DNA from: Pseudisothecium myosuroides
Taxonomy: Eukaryota > Streptophyta > Bryopsida > Hypnales > Lembophyllaceae
DNA length: 64,000 nucleotides
Direction of reading: 5' to 3'
Assembly (NCBI GenBank): GCA_951799445.1
Contig: OX637287.1
Span: 36,795,724-36,859,723 of the forward strand
Each line of letters opens with the position of its first letter. Position 1 is the stretch's first letter. A program made the translations under genes and the position numbers. Positions 45,233 through 57,115 of the stretch are shown here, piece by piece. The notes under the pieces are model-generated. The model worked only from the letters and a program-made list of their open reading frames with translations. It was not told the origin of the DNA and ran no database searches.

Positions 45233-47399
45233 GAGTCACTCATTAGCACCCAAAAGGACAAGAAGTCCCCTGTTGGTCTACAATGGGAAGTAAAATCTCA
45301 TTGCTTTAGGATGTGATACCATCCCAAAAATGAGTTGACCAAAAAAGTAGCAAAATATTCCAATTATTGCAAATTATTTGCTAAAAAGAAGTAAAAAAAT
45401 TGAGAAGTCCAAATATGTGTAGTAACCACAAGATTCCTAATGGATTATCCTACTCTGGTCTGTGAGCTAACCACACGTAATTACAATAGTGTTGAAAAAA
45501 TGAAACATGAAATGTACATTTTCATAACAATAGCCTTAGGACTGATTTAGATACATAACCCTCAAATTAGAAAGAAAATAAGGAATGATTGTATGCAATG
45601 TGATCAGATTGCATACATTTAAGCCATCTTATCATTTTGAAACAAAGCAAAATGAAAAAGCATGTCACAAGACTTTCACCTATATTTCACTCAAAATATT
45701 TCCTTGAGGAATGAGTAGTCATACCCCCCTTATCAAGGCGTCGTATAGATCCTTGAAGAAGCGAGGGGAATTCTTTCACATAGTCTGTCTATGAACAAGA
45801 AAAATCGAAAGTCTCGAAGGGTCATGCAATAATGAATACAACTGAGCACAATATTTCACCTTGTAACCTACAATGCGACCACTAATTCTGCCATATATGG
45901 ACAGTAGGGCCACCATCCTAGGGTTCAAGGATGCCAAATCAACTAGTCAGTGAAGAGCCTCAATGTCGCGAAACACCATTGGGTGATTGCAAGAAACACT
46001 TGTCCTATTTCTTGTCCCCTTGCCCTCAAAAATTGGCTTTTTGCTCATAACTTTTGCATTATTTGTCCACTTGGCATGAAATTTGGAATGAAGGTAGATG
46101 CTAGAGTTGCAGACATTGAATAATTTTTTCAAATTTTTTCAAATTAGTTTATTATTTTTAACCTTCCCTCAATTGGGTGTCTCCCTTGGCCATTTTGGGG
46201 GGTTTTAGTCCTATTTTTGACCCAGAAATGCAAATTTGAAGCCACAAATTGGACATGTTGGAGGTCTATTAACATTACAAGGGCTGACGATGAGTTTTTG
46301 TGAAAATAGCAACATGTTGCTTGCACACATGGAGGCAAAGTGACCTTCCTTTGCATGAAAGCTACAAAGAAGGAAACATTTTCCTTCATGAATTTTTTGG
46401 TGTAATGCAAGTGCACTCTTTTCTAGCAAAATATATTTTTTTAAAGAATTTTTGGAATTTTTTTTGAATTACTAAAAATGAAAATCTCCATAGACCCCTT
46501 TTCAGCTATTTTTTGCTCCCAGTGGCTTTTGCAGTACTTCGTAGTAGTCCGTAGTACTACATAGTACTAAATCAATGGTTTAGATTTGCAGGCGCCTTGA
46601 ATCAACGGTTCAGATTTGCCGGGGCGCTTCTAAAACGTAGTATTAGTAGTATTGCATAGTACTACCAGTCTTATGGCCAAAAAATGCAATTTTAACGAAA
46701 AAACGTGAACTATTTCTTGCAACTATCCCACTGCAATGACCCTACGAGGTATTGTACAATAAAGGCAAGAAATAGATACTGCCAAAGCCAACTCAAACCA
46801 TCACCAGCCATGCACACCAAGACCATTTAAAGATTTGTACAAACATCAGTAGGACTCAAACAAACACTGACGAAAAAATGGCAACGCAAGTCGAGACACA
46901 ACTAGCACAGCAAAACTCAATTCGGTCCACAGACTAAATGAAAAGCAGGATCACCTAATGTTGCGAAACAGGCTACGGTAGTATCAACAAATAGACTGAA
47001 ATACATTTAATGCAATGCATCCTACGCAGGCAATGCATTACTTGACATGCAAATCCAACAAAACATGGCCAGGACAATTCATATCAAATCCATCGATCAT
47101 GGGCAGCTCAACAACACCCCTACAAAAAACAAAACTCAATGGCTACCACAGAAACTGCGATATGTACGACCACACAAGCATGCGGATTCACAAGTAACCG
47201 AAAAGTAGTTCTACAAGCAAAGCTAAGATCTTCAATGATAGTTTCACAATCCAAAGAGAAAGAAGATGTTGTAAACCAACAATGCAAGGAAAACCCTAAA
47301 CAGAGATCAATGCAAGTCTTCATTACTGTATTAACTAAAAAGTACACAAAAATTAGATGACAAACACTAGTCCTCTCAACTGCCAAAAGAATCATTCTT
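45233..47399. other. Intergenic DNA, small repeats only
   Basis: It contains the spaced motif at 46046-46071 (inverted, last half imperfect), GTAGTACT-type repeats between about 46530 and 46680, and a 30-bp tandem duplication at 46570-46630 (AATCAAYGGTTYAGATTTGC). No gene is recognised. Frames near 46144-46429 and 47015-47395 have no known match. Confidence 0.45.
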
Positions 47400-47744
47400 C
47401 TAAGCCTTGTCCACTTTCGAGGCAGCAGTCACAGCTTGCCCGTGCAAATGACCCATCCAATGCGCGGCAATGAGATCCACCTTCTGCCCGAGAGGAGTGT
47501 CCCGATGCACAGTACTCGCGTGTCCAATGTGCTAGTGCTTGCCTCCTCCGTGGGGATGCTCCACGGGGGCCATTGCCACCATCCTCGCACCTTTGGCCAA
47601 CTATTCTTCTTCACCTTGTACTTGTGGTAAGCGTTCCCGACCTTCAACATGGGCTTCTTGGTCTTGCCCCTGCCGACCACCTGACTCACCATCACGTGGC
47701 AACCGCTGGGAACCACCTTCTTCACTCCCGAAGGCAACTTGATG
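47400..47744 (-). pseudogene. RPL8: Ribosomal protein L8 (uL2) C-terminal pseudogene
   Basis: On the minus strand the sequence encodes the last ~115 residues of cytosolic RPL8: [20 protein letters not shown], then [20 protein letters not shown] and WPKVRG. After WPKVRG a 2-nt insertion shifts the frame. In the shifted frame [20 protein letters not shown] and the terminal KVDKA with TAG follow. A CAG-to-TAG change breaks the HQH motif at about 47545. The left edge coincides with a TGCAG splice-acceptor-like site, so this may be the last exon of a duplicated gene and not a processed copy. It is non-functional. Confidence 0.88.
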
Positions 47745-49129
47745 CTGCACGCGCAAAATACTCATCAAAACCCTAAATTGAGCGGAAATAAGGCATGTAC
47801 CCCATAATCAATCAGCACTGTCCAAAATGTGACTCCTGCATTTGGACCGACAAGCCTCACAACTCTAAATACTCATTCCAAAATACTAATTACAAAAGAC
47901 AAGCAAAGACCTACAAGTTCCAAAACTTTCTGAGCAATATTGTGTACATGGCAACGTAGTAATTGTAAAAAAATTGTCAAGTATAGCTCTACAGTGTAGC
48001 TATCAAGAATGCTAATGCTTCTTTCATTCAAGTTCACTTTTTTAAGACGTTCAGATCATGTCTAGAATTTGGTCCTTGTCGATTTTGCATCTACTTTTTG
48101 CTGCTGCAGATCTGCACATGCAACAACATGATGGATGAGAGGAGGAATTTATACGGTTAGTGAACTGCATGAATGCACTTCGTCAAAGTGCATCACTCGT
48201 ATGCATCCTAACTTTGAAAACTAAGCACACAACTTCTTTTGCCTTCAATTCTCAGTGCTTATCCTCTGCACAAACCAAGTGTTGGAATAGAATACAAGCA
48301 CTGACATGGTCCTCAAATCGGTACTTGTACATAAAATACAACGGAATGAAATATAACATTCTCCATATGCAGTCATCGAAGTAATGTAAATTTTGTTTTT
48401 CTTGTACATCCAACCCTGTAAGTTTGTTTTAATTTGTTTGGTACACAACAAAAGCGGTTGTCACTTGTAAACAATGTGAACTCCGCTAAAGCTACAATGT
48501 GCTTTCGTTTCCGCATTGTCAATCTTCAATACTGTATCATGCGTCAGAAACTACTATACATTTTGTCACTCACATTTTTTGTAGTATGATATGCACACCT
48601 GTAATATTTTAGTAGTATTCAGTGGACACCTGTGAGGCAGTCAAGGTTATCTTCGTCGGTCATGTTGCCAACTCAGAGTAGAAGTGCAAAAACGGACATT
48701 TTTTTTGCAGTGTCCAAATGTGTTCCTCATTGAATTCATGCTCTGTTTCTTAGCAATCTAAGATTCCTTGCATTCCAGAATTGCTGCATTTCAGAGTCAT
48801 TATTTTTCCAAAATTTTCCGGACCTCTGAAGTTCTTGAAATTAAAGCAGCATGAACCTCACAAGCACTGTCCGTCATAATCAACGGACCAATTTTTGTAG
48901 TCAATCGTCATAATCTCCCAATTGGCACATTTATTTTCAGTGATCCTTCTTCCAATTGGTTGTATTAGCGAATGCCCTAAGATCTTACGGTTACTTCCTT
49001 TCAAGTTTCCTTCCTGCTCGAATCAACGTTCCTAAAACATTTGCAACTTCAGTCGCTATTTTGAGTCGTTTGCAGGACCAGGGTTACTAAAGGAATAATG
49101 ATTTTTTTCTTTTACTTCATTATGTAATA
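47745..49129. other. Intergenic DNA, no gene seen
   Basis: Frames at 48160-48451 are unrecognised. Nothing else is supported. Confidence 0.4.
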
Positions 49130-49156
49130 TTGTTGTCAATTTTTTGTTTTGTTTTG

Positions 49157-49408
49157 TTACAGGCTATAGCACAGTGCATGAAGATGAAGAATCAATTGTC
49201 CAAGGTTAGAGACATGTGCCGTGTGTGTATTATTGGCTGGAACAATCAAGCTCACTTTGAAAGCATCGAGGCATTGGATGCGGCTGTGGAACTCTGCGAA
49301 ACAACTATCAAGACATTTCAAAAGTTGAAGGAGACCCACTTGGATCAATGTACCACAATTTCTAATTACAAGGCTTTCAAGCTACAGTTTGCACATTGTT
49401 TTTTGTGA
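49157..49408 (+). CDS. Unrecognised exon-like frame
   Basis: After a T-rich stretch and the acceptor TTACAG (ending at about 49162) the frame reads AIAQCMKMKNQLSKVRDM and ends with TGA at 49406-49408. It contains several charged, helical-looking segments (EALDAAVELCETTIKTFQKL), unlike random AT-rich translation. I recognise no family and see no neighbouring exons, so it may be a fragment. Confidence that it is coding is low. Confidence 0.25.
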   Translation, partial: LQAIAQCMKMKNQLSKVRDMCRVCIIGWNNQAHFESIEALDAAVELCETTIKTFQKLKETHLDQCTTISNYKAFKLQFAHCFL

Positions 49409-50161
49409 TGGCTTAAAGTATTGATTGTGCACGTGAAGCTACAAGTGACATGCTAATGCATTCTCATTCTTGAGTGCACAACTTTTTGCTAGCAAGTGAC
49501 TAATATGGCTCTCATATGGTATAACTCCAACATTATATGTCCATAGATTCTCCGATAGATTCTAGTATTGTTCCACAAACTTGTTTGCATGCAACACACA
49601 GCATGAATAATAAATGCTGAGTACAAGAAGCTAACATACTAAGCTGACGTACTAAAGTTCTACACTAACGCACTGCATTGTTGTCATGTGCATTAGACAA
49701 GCGGACACATCGGACGGTTCAGACGGACTAGACGGTTAATGTGACTACCTTAAAGTAATTACATTGGACGGATTAGGGTCACTAGACATCCCAGGCGGGC
49801 GGGCAAATTGGACGGTTTGGGTGGACGGTCCGTCTAATGTGACAACTATGACGCATTGCCTGCACAGAAGGTCCTTGTTCCAAAATTTTTGCACCTTCAC
49901 TACTTCCATCACTGAGCAAACAAAAATTTCTTGTTTTTCTCATACCTCTTACCCTTTTAATTTATCAAAAAATGAGGACACAACATTTGGGCATTAGCTA
50001 CTACGTTCCAGCTGAAGAACATTTGCACCAACCTCCTCAAAAAACAATGGATGAAAAACAATCGTCGCTTGCAAGATACGGCACTTCTCCTTTGTGCGTC
50101 GTCCGGAAAATGGATGCCGACACGTTAAGGGGCTAACCGACTCACTACTGGCAAACAGAAT
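49409..50161. other. Intergenic DNA with a GGACGG motif cluster
   Basis: Between about 49690 and 49835 GACGG occurs many times (GGACGGTTCAGACGG, TAGACGGTTAATGTG, GGACGGTTTGGGTGGACGG). No gene is seen. Confidence 0.45.
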
Positions 50162-50640
50162 CTAAAATACTAAAATATTGTACCTATCTCTAGTAGCAAG
50201 GAGTGGGAGAACAACGTAACTTACCTTCACAAGATGCCGGACCTTTTCAGAATTGCCATATAAAATCATGCCGTCACTTGGTCCAACTCCACCTCCCCAC
50301 ATCTCCCCTAGCCATTTCCAAATCTCCCCGACAATGATCATCAAGTCATTCTTCGACCCCCCGTGTGCTAGAGCACTAATTTTCTGTAACTTCTCATTTT
50401 CCACCTTCATGAGTTTCCCTTGGATCTTAATTGTTTCCTTTTGGATATGAAGCTCCACCTTCATTAAGTCCCACAAGTAGACTCCAAGATCCTTGAGTAA
50501 CTCTAGCCCTCCAATAACGTGCTTCACTCGGAGTTCAATCGCCTCTAGAATTTCCGGGTCTTCAACCACTTACTTCACTATCAGCTTCTTCATCTTCTCC
50601 TCCGCACTGATGACAAGAAGGGGAGGGGAGGACAAAGATG
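50162..50640 (-). pseudogene. Unrecognised protein-like frame with one in-frame stop
   Basis: On the minus strand, after a pyrimidine-rich tract and TTTAG acceptor (plus about 50643), the frame reads SAEEKMKKLIVK, a TAA stop, then VVEDPEILEAIELRVKHV in the same frame. Further on are KLMKVENEKLQKISALAHGG and SDGMILYGNSEKVRHLVK. It then meets a strong donor, AAG|GTAAGT, at about 50224. Protein character on both sides of the stop suggests a recently disabled gene, or an exon that starts after it. I do not recognise the family. Confidence 0.35.
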
Positions 50641-50912
50641 GCTAAACAGGGCAAGAAGGAGATGGTTGAGGAATGAATGTAGGAAAATCTCCCTCTAAAA
50701 ATTTCGCCAAGAGCTCTGGAAACAAATGAGAACAAAATGAGACCTCCACGGTACAAATTTATATTCCACACTTTCCAGAGATACTCAAAATCTGATACTC
50801 GCCGGGTTTGGAAATTAGAGTTTAACTCTGGAACCAGCGATCCGCAGAGGATCGGTTTCATATTACATGAAACCTTAAAAACAATGAGCCTTGTGCAAAA
50901 TAGATAAATCAA

Positions 50913-52538
50913 ACAAGCTAGAAAATTTCTCTATTAAACATAACAACAAACATTACCACAAGCTAGAACTCTTAAAATCTCTGATATTCTAGCATTAAAA
51001 TTTCCACCAACTCACATGCGCTGTGAAGATCAAACACACGATTCCCTGCAAATGGCAATCCTTCCGCACTATGACCCGCGTAGCAGTTAAGTACGCCCCC
51101 CGCGGCAGCAGAGAACTTCCAAATGTTTGTCTACCGCACTACACAACGGGTACTACACACCCAACGTCACAAGCGTATGCCATTGATTGCCAAACAGACT
51201 TTACCGAAGCCCAAATCAAAGCTGCAAACCCCTTCTCCAGACAAAATTCCTCCCAACAGAATCGACAACCACGCACTCGATTGCCCACCAGTTTAGAGCT
51301 CAAACGAATCGCCGTTGAATGCAAAAGGACGTAGGGTGCGAGGGGGCATGGGCCACAATTCGATTGCGCAGCAATTAAGTGCGCAACAATCAACAAGGGG
51401 AGCTTGGAGCCATGAGCTTGGAGCCAGGGGGAGCTCGGTTTGGGAATTAGGGTTTAATCCTTAAAGGACAAGCCATGACCACTGATTTCAAGCCTCACTC
51501 AATTTTCTACCATTTTGCAACTAGATATGAATGAAAAAAAAAATTATTTATTTTTCAGAAATGGAGCTACATGTCTTCTATATTTCATAAATTTTAAAGA
51601 TTTTTTTGTGAAAAATTGTTTTTTGAGAATTTTTGAAGAAAAAGTGAAGAAAAATCATATCAAATAGAAAAATATTTCAAAAAATCAGAAAATTTCACCA
51701 TGTGTGTATATTATGGTGACATACATCATAGTGTACACTCAATTTCCGTATCATTCTATAATTAGAAAATAATAGACATTGAAAATACATCCAAAGTTCA
51801 AATTGCAATAAAATATTCAATATTAGAAATTTTTCAAAATTCAAATTGGAATAGAAACTAGAATAGATGAACTTCATTTTGTTAGTTGGGCTCAAATTCA
51901 AAAAATATCATTTTTGTGGAAAAATTTCAGATTTAGAGCAAGGAGAAACAACTTTCCAAAATACACTAAGATAGCATATTTTGTGATCCGTTGTTTTTTC
52001 TAACTTCTCATTTACTTGAAGGCAAACACCAACAAGACTACAAACTCAATTGAAGACTCTTCATAACCCATCATGCAAATTCATATGAAAGGTCAACAAC
52101 AAAAAAATGGATGAAAACATGTTTCCAATCTTTGTGTAAACTACAATAACATCATTCAGAAGCCACAAAATGGTGTTGGCGGCATTACTAGGTTAATCCT
52201 GGAAGTCTGGAACGCCGTTGAGGACTGAAATTGTCCGACGAATGACAGTGGATCTCTCTATAGTGGACAGAGTAGTAGTTGTTCCAAGAGTTGTTCATTT
52301 GCTTTTTTTAAGATGAGCGGTGGGGGGCTGGGGGCATGCAGAGTCTTCTCATTCATGAGCTTGCCCTCATTGGAAGCCTCTTTTTTTCCCAAATTACACA
52401 GATTCCATGAGAGTGGTAACCAACAACACCTCCCATGTTGTTCCAAGGTTAATAGTTGTTTGGTGTCACCCTTGTCAAACACTAGACATGCATCAACTTT
52501 TGCCAATGACCATGGCTGACCAACAAATGCACTATCAC
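50913..52538. other. Intergenic DNA, including a possible diverged TTAA element (51454-52196)
   Basis: 51030-51450 is GC-richer and has overlapping frames on both strands without known match. From TTAATCCTTAAAGGACAAG (51454) to GGCATTACTAGGTTAA (ends 52196) the ends resemble the TTAA families weakly. The inside is AT-rich and non-coding. Confidence 0.35.
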
Positions 52539-52866
52539 TTAAGGTGGGAGCACCCTATAATGAAGTGTCCATTTAAGCCATGATGAGCAGACCATGAAGC
52601 CGATGTGGAAAATAAATGGACAGAATGGAAGACAAATGAGAAAGTGGGAGATGCAAAAAAAATTCTCTTCAATTTTAAAAACTACTTTCAGAAAGCTTGG
52701 TCAAAGTGCAAAGACAAAAGGCACCCATTGCTCCCATATGCACCAGTCCACAACTGCCACAAAACCACCTTAATTGCTGCAATTTGGTCTCCAAATGAGC
52801 GGATTGGGAGGTTGTTGCAAGGAACGGGTTCTGGAATGTAGATGGAAATGGGTGCTCCTACCTTAA
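52539..52866. mobile_element. TTAA-flanked MITE with GGTGGGAGCACC ends
   Basis: It starts TTAAGGTGGGAGCACCC and ends GGGTGCTCCTACCTTAA: a 13-bp TIR with one mismatch between TTAA (or CTTAAG) sites; 328 bp. The TIR start GG differs from the CCYYTWAA start of families A-C, so this is a separate lineage. Confidence 0.7.
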
Positions 52867-52917
52867 GAGGCGCAAAGTTGAAGATAGAAGTGGGTTTAGA
52901 ACGAGTTGTTTAAAACC

Positions 52918-53090
52918 CAATTCTCCCTAGTTTTCATGGAAACCAACCATGTGGTAAGGAATATGCAGGAAAGTTCTAGTTATTCTCAAAAATTAAGCCA
53001 CCAAAATCAGGCTGAATTTTGAGAATAACCAAAGTTTTTTTACATATTCCTTACCACATTGTTGGCTCCCATGAATATTGGGAGAAAAAA
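52918..53090. repeat. Foldback hairpin, arms of about 80 bp
   Basis: Left arm phrases TTCTCCC, CATGGAAACCAACCATGTGG, TAAGGAATATG and GTTATTCTCAAAAATT are mirrored on the right as GAATTTTGAGAATAAC, CATATTCCTTACCACAT, GTTGGCTCCCATG and GGGAGAA. By eye about four of five positions pair, and the loop is near 53000-53010. It could be a foldback MITE or a small-RNA precursor. Confidence 0.75.
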
Positions 53091-56002
53091 TATTAGGTTT
53101 GAACTTCTGGATCAAAATCCAACCCTAATGTTCCTTATTGAGGTGAAACCCTAGAATGTTGTTGTGGACAATACTTTTCTAATGAATGGTTTTGAATTCT
53201 CCTACAGAATGATGGAAAATAAATTCTTCATCCCATTTTTTTTGAATGGAGGTTTGGATTGTTTTCAAGGCCTATGATATTTGTCAATAAATATTTTTTC
53301 CCCTTACAACATTAGATTCTTAAGAAACGGCAAGAAGTTTTCCAACAAAATGGTAGATGCATAGTGCCTGAGTACAAAGTTTAAATTGTATTCATATATT
53401 GTGGACCTTGTATAAGATGAAATAGTGACCACAAAAAATGATTGTGTTAGAAAAGCCAATGCATTTACACTGAATAGTGAAATTAGGTTGCTTTAACAAT
53501 TAGGTTGCCTTTACTGAGAGAAGTGATCTCATGACTCACTCCATGTCCACATGGAGGCGCATGCAATTCTCTAAAGCCAAGCCATGAACTAGTGCACCAA
53601 CCCATGCATCACACACGATTTCTACATTATTGCATCCTTCAATAGTAACTGCACATATTCATATAGTGTAGAATGTCGAGAAATTAGTATTAGGCAATCT
53701 AATTTCACTATTTAGTATAGTTAGTGTATGAGTAGGATTATAGTGACCAATCCATCTTCCATTGGTTTATCCTTAAGTATTCAAACTAAAAATCGTGGTA
53801 AAATTAATTTGAAAAATCATAACAAATAATTGTAACTCTTAGTTCCAAAATATCTATATCATTGATTCAAGTACAATGTTCTTTCTTCTATTTATAGATA
53901 TATTACACAATTTTGTTTAAAATTTCTTCATTGAATTTTACTTAAATGAATTTTACTTTTCAAAACATTCTTTATCCACTTACTAGATGTTTGAATATTT
54001 AGGGGTTAATTCTATGTTACTATAATTGTTGGCTCAACTTTGAAGTTTAATCTTTGTTTTGGTTATAGAAAATGAAGACAAACTATCAACTAGTACACAT
54101 CAAAGTTGAAGACAATTTTCTTACATATCAAAGATTTTTCAAATTTTTTTAAATTAAATTTAAGCATTGTAAATTGAAATTTCAATCTTAAACAAATTCT
54201 GCATCCATTATTAAAAATAAGCTCAAAAATTGCAAAACTTACGCACAACAAATTTTATCTTCGCAACTACAGTGAAAATCATGTTTGTATTTGAAATTTG
54301 ATGAGGTAATACACTATTGAAGTATTATAACTATGGTAATACAATTGCAATAACTTTTCAAATGTAGGAATTTAATAAAAAATCTAAAAGGTTTTACTAA
54401 TGCATATTGTACATAAATTTAGTTTTTTGTTTATATAAAATTTAACTAAAATAATCTCTAAGACCAAAATAGAAGGTTGCTATTTTGTGAGCTTAGGATC
54501 ATAAGCCTAAGAGTCTAAGAATCCATACACCTATGTTATAAGTGTCTATACTATATAAACTTTCCATGATTATAATACTTATATTCTAGATACCTAAACT
54601 TTAGGTTTATAATACCGTATATATTATACACACCTTCAATAGTTGTAGGGTAGCTACTTCCATCTATGTTGAAGGCCCATATGCTCACAATTCTATGCTC
54701 ACATGCTAGCATCATTGGGCCAAAATTTAAAAAAAAAACATTAAAAAGTTTATGAATGACAAAACACACCACATACCAAATGTATTTTAACTCTTCATAT
54801 TATATTATAAGTATAAATATTAATAATACATCTATCTTGGAAAATTTTAGCTCAAAATTCTTTTTTAACTCCTAACCAACTATGAGGTCATTTTTACAAA
54901 GTCAAAATTTGATTGAAATACCCATTAATGGTTCACTTGTTTAAAACAAAATATGACTATATTTGAAATCATACATCCGTCATTGTCCCTTATATAAAAT
55001 GATTTTTTTTTCCAGTACCGTAATCATATCACACCATATATATAAGTCATAGAACCTTCAAATCCTTTTTGTGAGGCTTTCAGATTATCATGAGTTTTTA
55101 AAGGAATATTTAAAGGAATTTTTATCAAATATAAAATAATCTGAAATTTGTAAAGTTTTCACCACATAAATTAGTTTCTAGAAAAGACATCCCAATGTAA
55201 GCCAATTTTTGTTGTTGTTCTATATTCAGAAAATATTAAAGCAGGGCCTAGATTTCAATCACCAACATGCACCTTAAGGTAATCTATGTTATAAGCATCT
55301 TATTTTGTAAAACAATTAATAAAAAACAAATGAAAGACTTACCAATGCTAGTTGCTACAAATATATTCAAACAAGTCTTAAAAAATTAGATGAAAAAATG
55401 AAGTATTTTATTTGGTACTATGCATTAGAAATAGGCTAAAAACTAAAAATTGTCTATTTAAGAACTTTAGGAATAAAATTATTTCTTGCAATTTTAACTT
55501 CCAAAGTTTCATAATTATATTGTTCAAAAACTCACAAATCTATCTTTTACACTAACTGAATTAACATGTATTAAGCATATTTATAGTGTGTGCAATAGAA
55601 ATTGCAAGTTTTATTTTTTGACAACCATAATTTTGATGTTGAATTGACATTTTGATCTTATAAATAAACATAAAAACTAATACTAGATGTGTATTTAAGC
55701 CAAAAGTCATATGCATATCTACAATGTGTTCTTGAAAATATTAGACTATTTTTTTTTCATCCAAATCTTTCAAATGGGAAGCATATTGTTGAAATGTTTT
55801 TGCATTGCTCAACGACTTCTTTAAATTCATAGTCATACTCATAGCCATGCTAGAGTAAGCCTCAAATTCCAAAATCACTTCAAATATTCCCAAGCACTTT
55901 CCTTAAGGAAACTGTATCCATATGCAATTTTTTAAGACAAAGTCAAGTGTTATAATTTCAATCAATGAAGCAATATTTGACAAGGCGTTAGCATTTCAAC
56001 TC
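53091..56002. other. AT-rich intergenic DNA, no gene seen
   Basis: Long A/T runs and no protein-like frame. One TTTAGGGGTTAA near 53999-54010 looks like an orphan TTAA-element end. Confidence 0.5.
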
Positions 56003-56015
56003 AGTGGAATTCATT

Positions 56016-56215
56016 CTTGGAGTCTGGCCTTGATAGCAAGCTTTGCTTGCTATAGTGGTTTAGTTTTTGTTTTGCTCTCTCTTGCCCGGATTGTTAGTTA
56101 AAAATTTGAAAATGTCCTAGAAAATGAAAATATTTTGCCTCGGATGTAATCCTCTGATTCTGTGTACTTTTTCCTTATCAATGGAATTTGTCCATGTGTT
56201 TCAAGAGAAAAAAAA
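56016..56215 (+). mobile_element. Poly-A-tailed retroposon (SINE or truncated LINE), 200 bp
   Basis: The insert ends TTTCAAGAG plus A9 and is flanked by a perfect 13-bp target duplication AGTGGAATTCATT (56003-56015 and 56216-56228). The 3' portion (GTAATCCTCTGATTCTGTGT, CTTATCAATGGAATTTG) resembles the 3' ends of plant LINEs. I see no clear pol III A and B boxes, so a 5'-truncated LINE is more likely. Confidence 0.75.
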
Positions 56216-56228
56216 AGTGGAATTCATT

Positions 56229-57115
56229 GGTACAAGTCTTGAATTTTTTTGAGAAGCAATAAATATTTGATTGAATTCCAAAGTGGGGTGGAATATATTC
56301 CTATAACAATACGTAGGCCCATCCACTTGCCTAGTCATAGGGAACCTTTAATTCATGGTTCTAGTAACCCTTGATGGCTCCATATCATCTCCCATTTACT
56401 TATACTTGTACAACATTTGTCAAACATTACACTTAATCTTAATTAGGAGTGTAACCATTGCAACATTTGCAACAACACATTGTTGTATAAAAAACATGTA
56501 ATATTTTTTATAGTGTAACTGAACAACAATTTTGAATTCAAGTGTTATCAAACATTTGAAGAAGATATGTAAAGATGAATACATGACCTTCCAAATGGAT
56601 GAAATTATGTTGGAAGATCATGACATTGTGCACTTAATACAAATGATGAAGTGATCATTGTAGGAATATTGGACATGCAAAACTTAGACGTGCTATAAAA
56701 GATTCCTTTATACCTATTCAATATAAACTTGTTTCAAATCTATACTATTAAGAAAGACATTTATTTTGCTTGTGATGTATTTTGAGATCTTCTAAACTGT
56801 CGAGCCATCAAGGGCGCTTTTAATGCCATTAAAAAGCCATTGGGAAGTATGTTTGTGTGCAAACCAAATTTCATGTCATTCCAACGTATGAAGCAAAAGA
56901 TATTGAATTTCCAGGTTTTATTGCATTGAAAAATAAAAAAAAACTGCTTGCAAAGATAAACCAAGTTATTGGTACTTTTCCAATACAAGGCCACCAAAAA
57001 GCACTTTTAGTACCGTCAAAAAGTCCTCAAGGAGTGCACATGTATACAAAGTAAGTTTCATGCATTAGGAAAAAAATGAACCTTCAAAGAGTATGCTTCC
57101 CTTTGAGGGACAATG
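56229..57115. other. Intergenic DNA, no gene seen
   Basis: Frames at 56761-57054 on both strands are unrecognised. TTTTTAATGGCATTAAAAG-like complementarity near 56815-56835 is minor. Confidence 0.4.
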
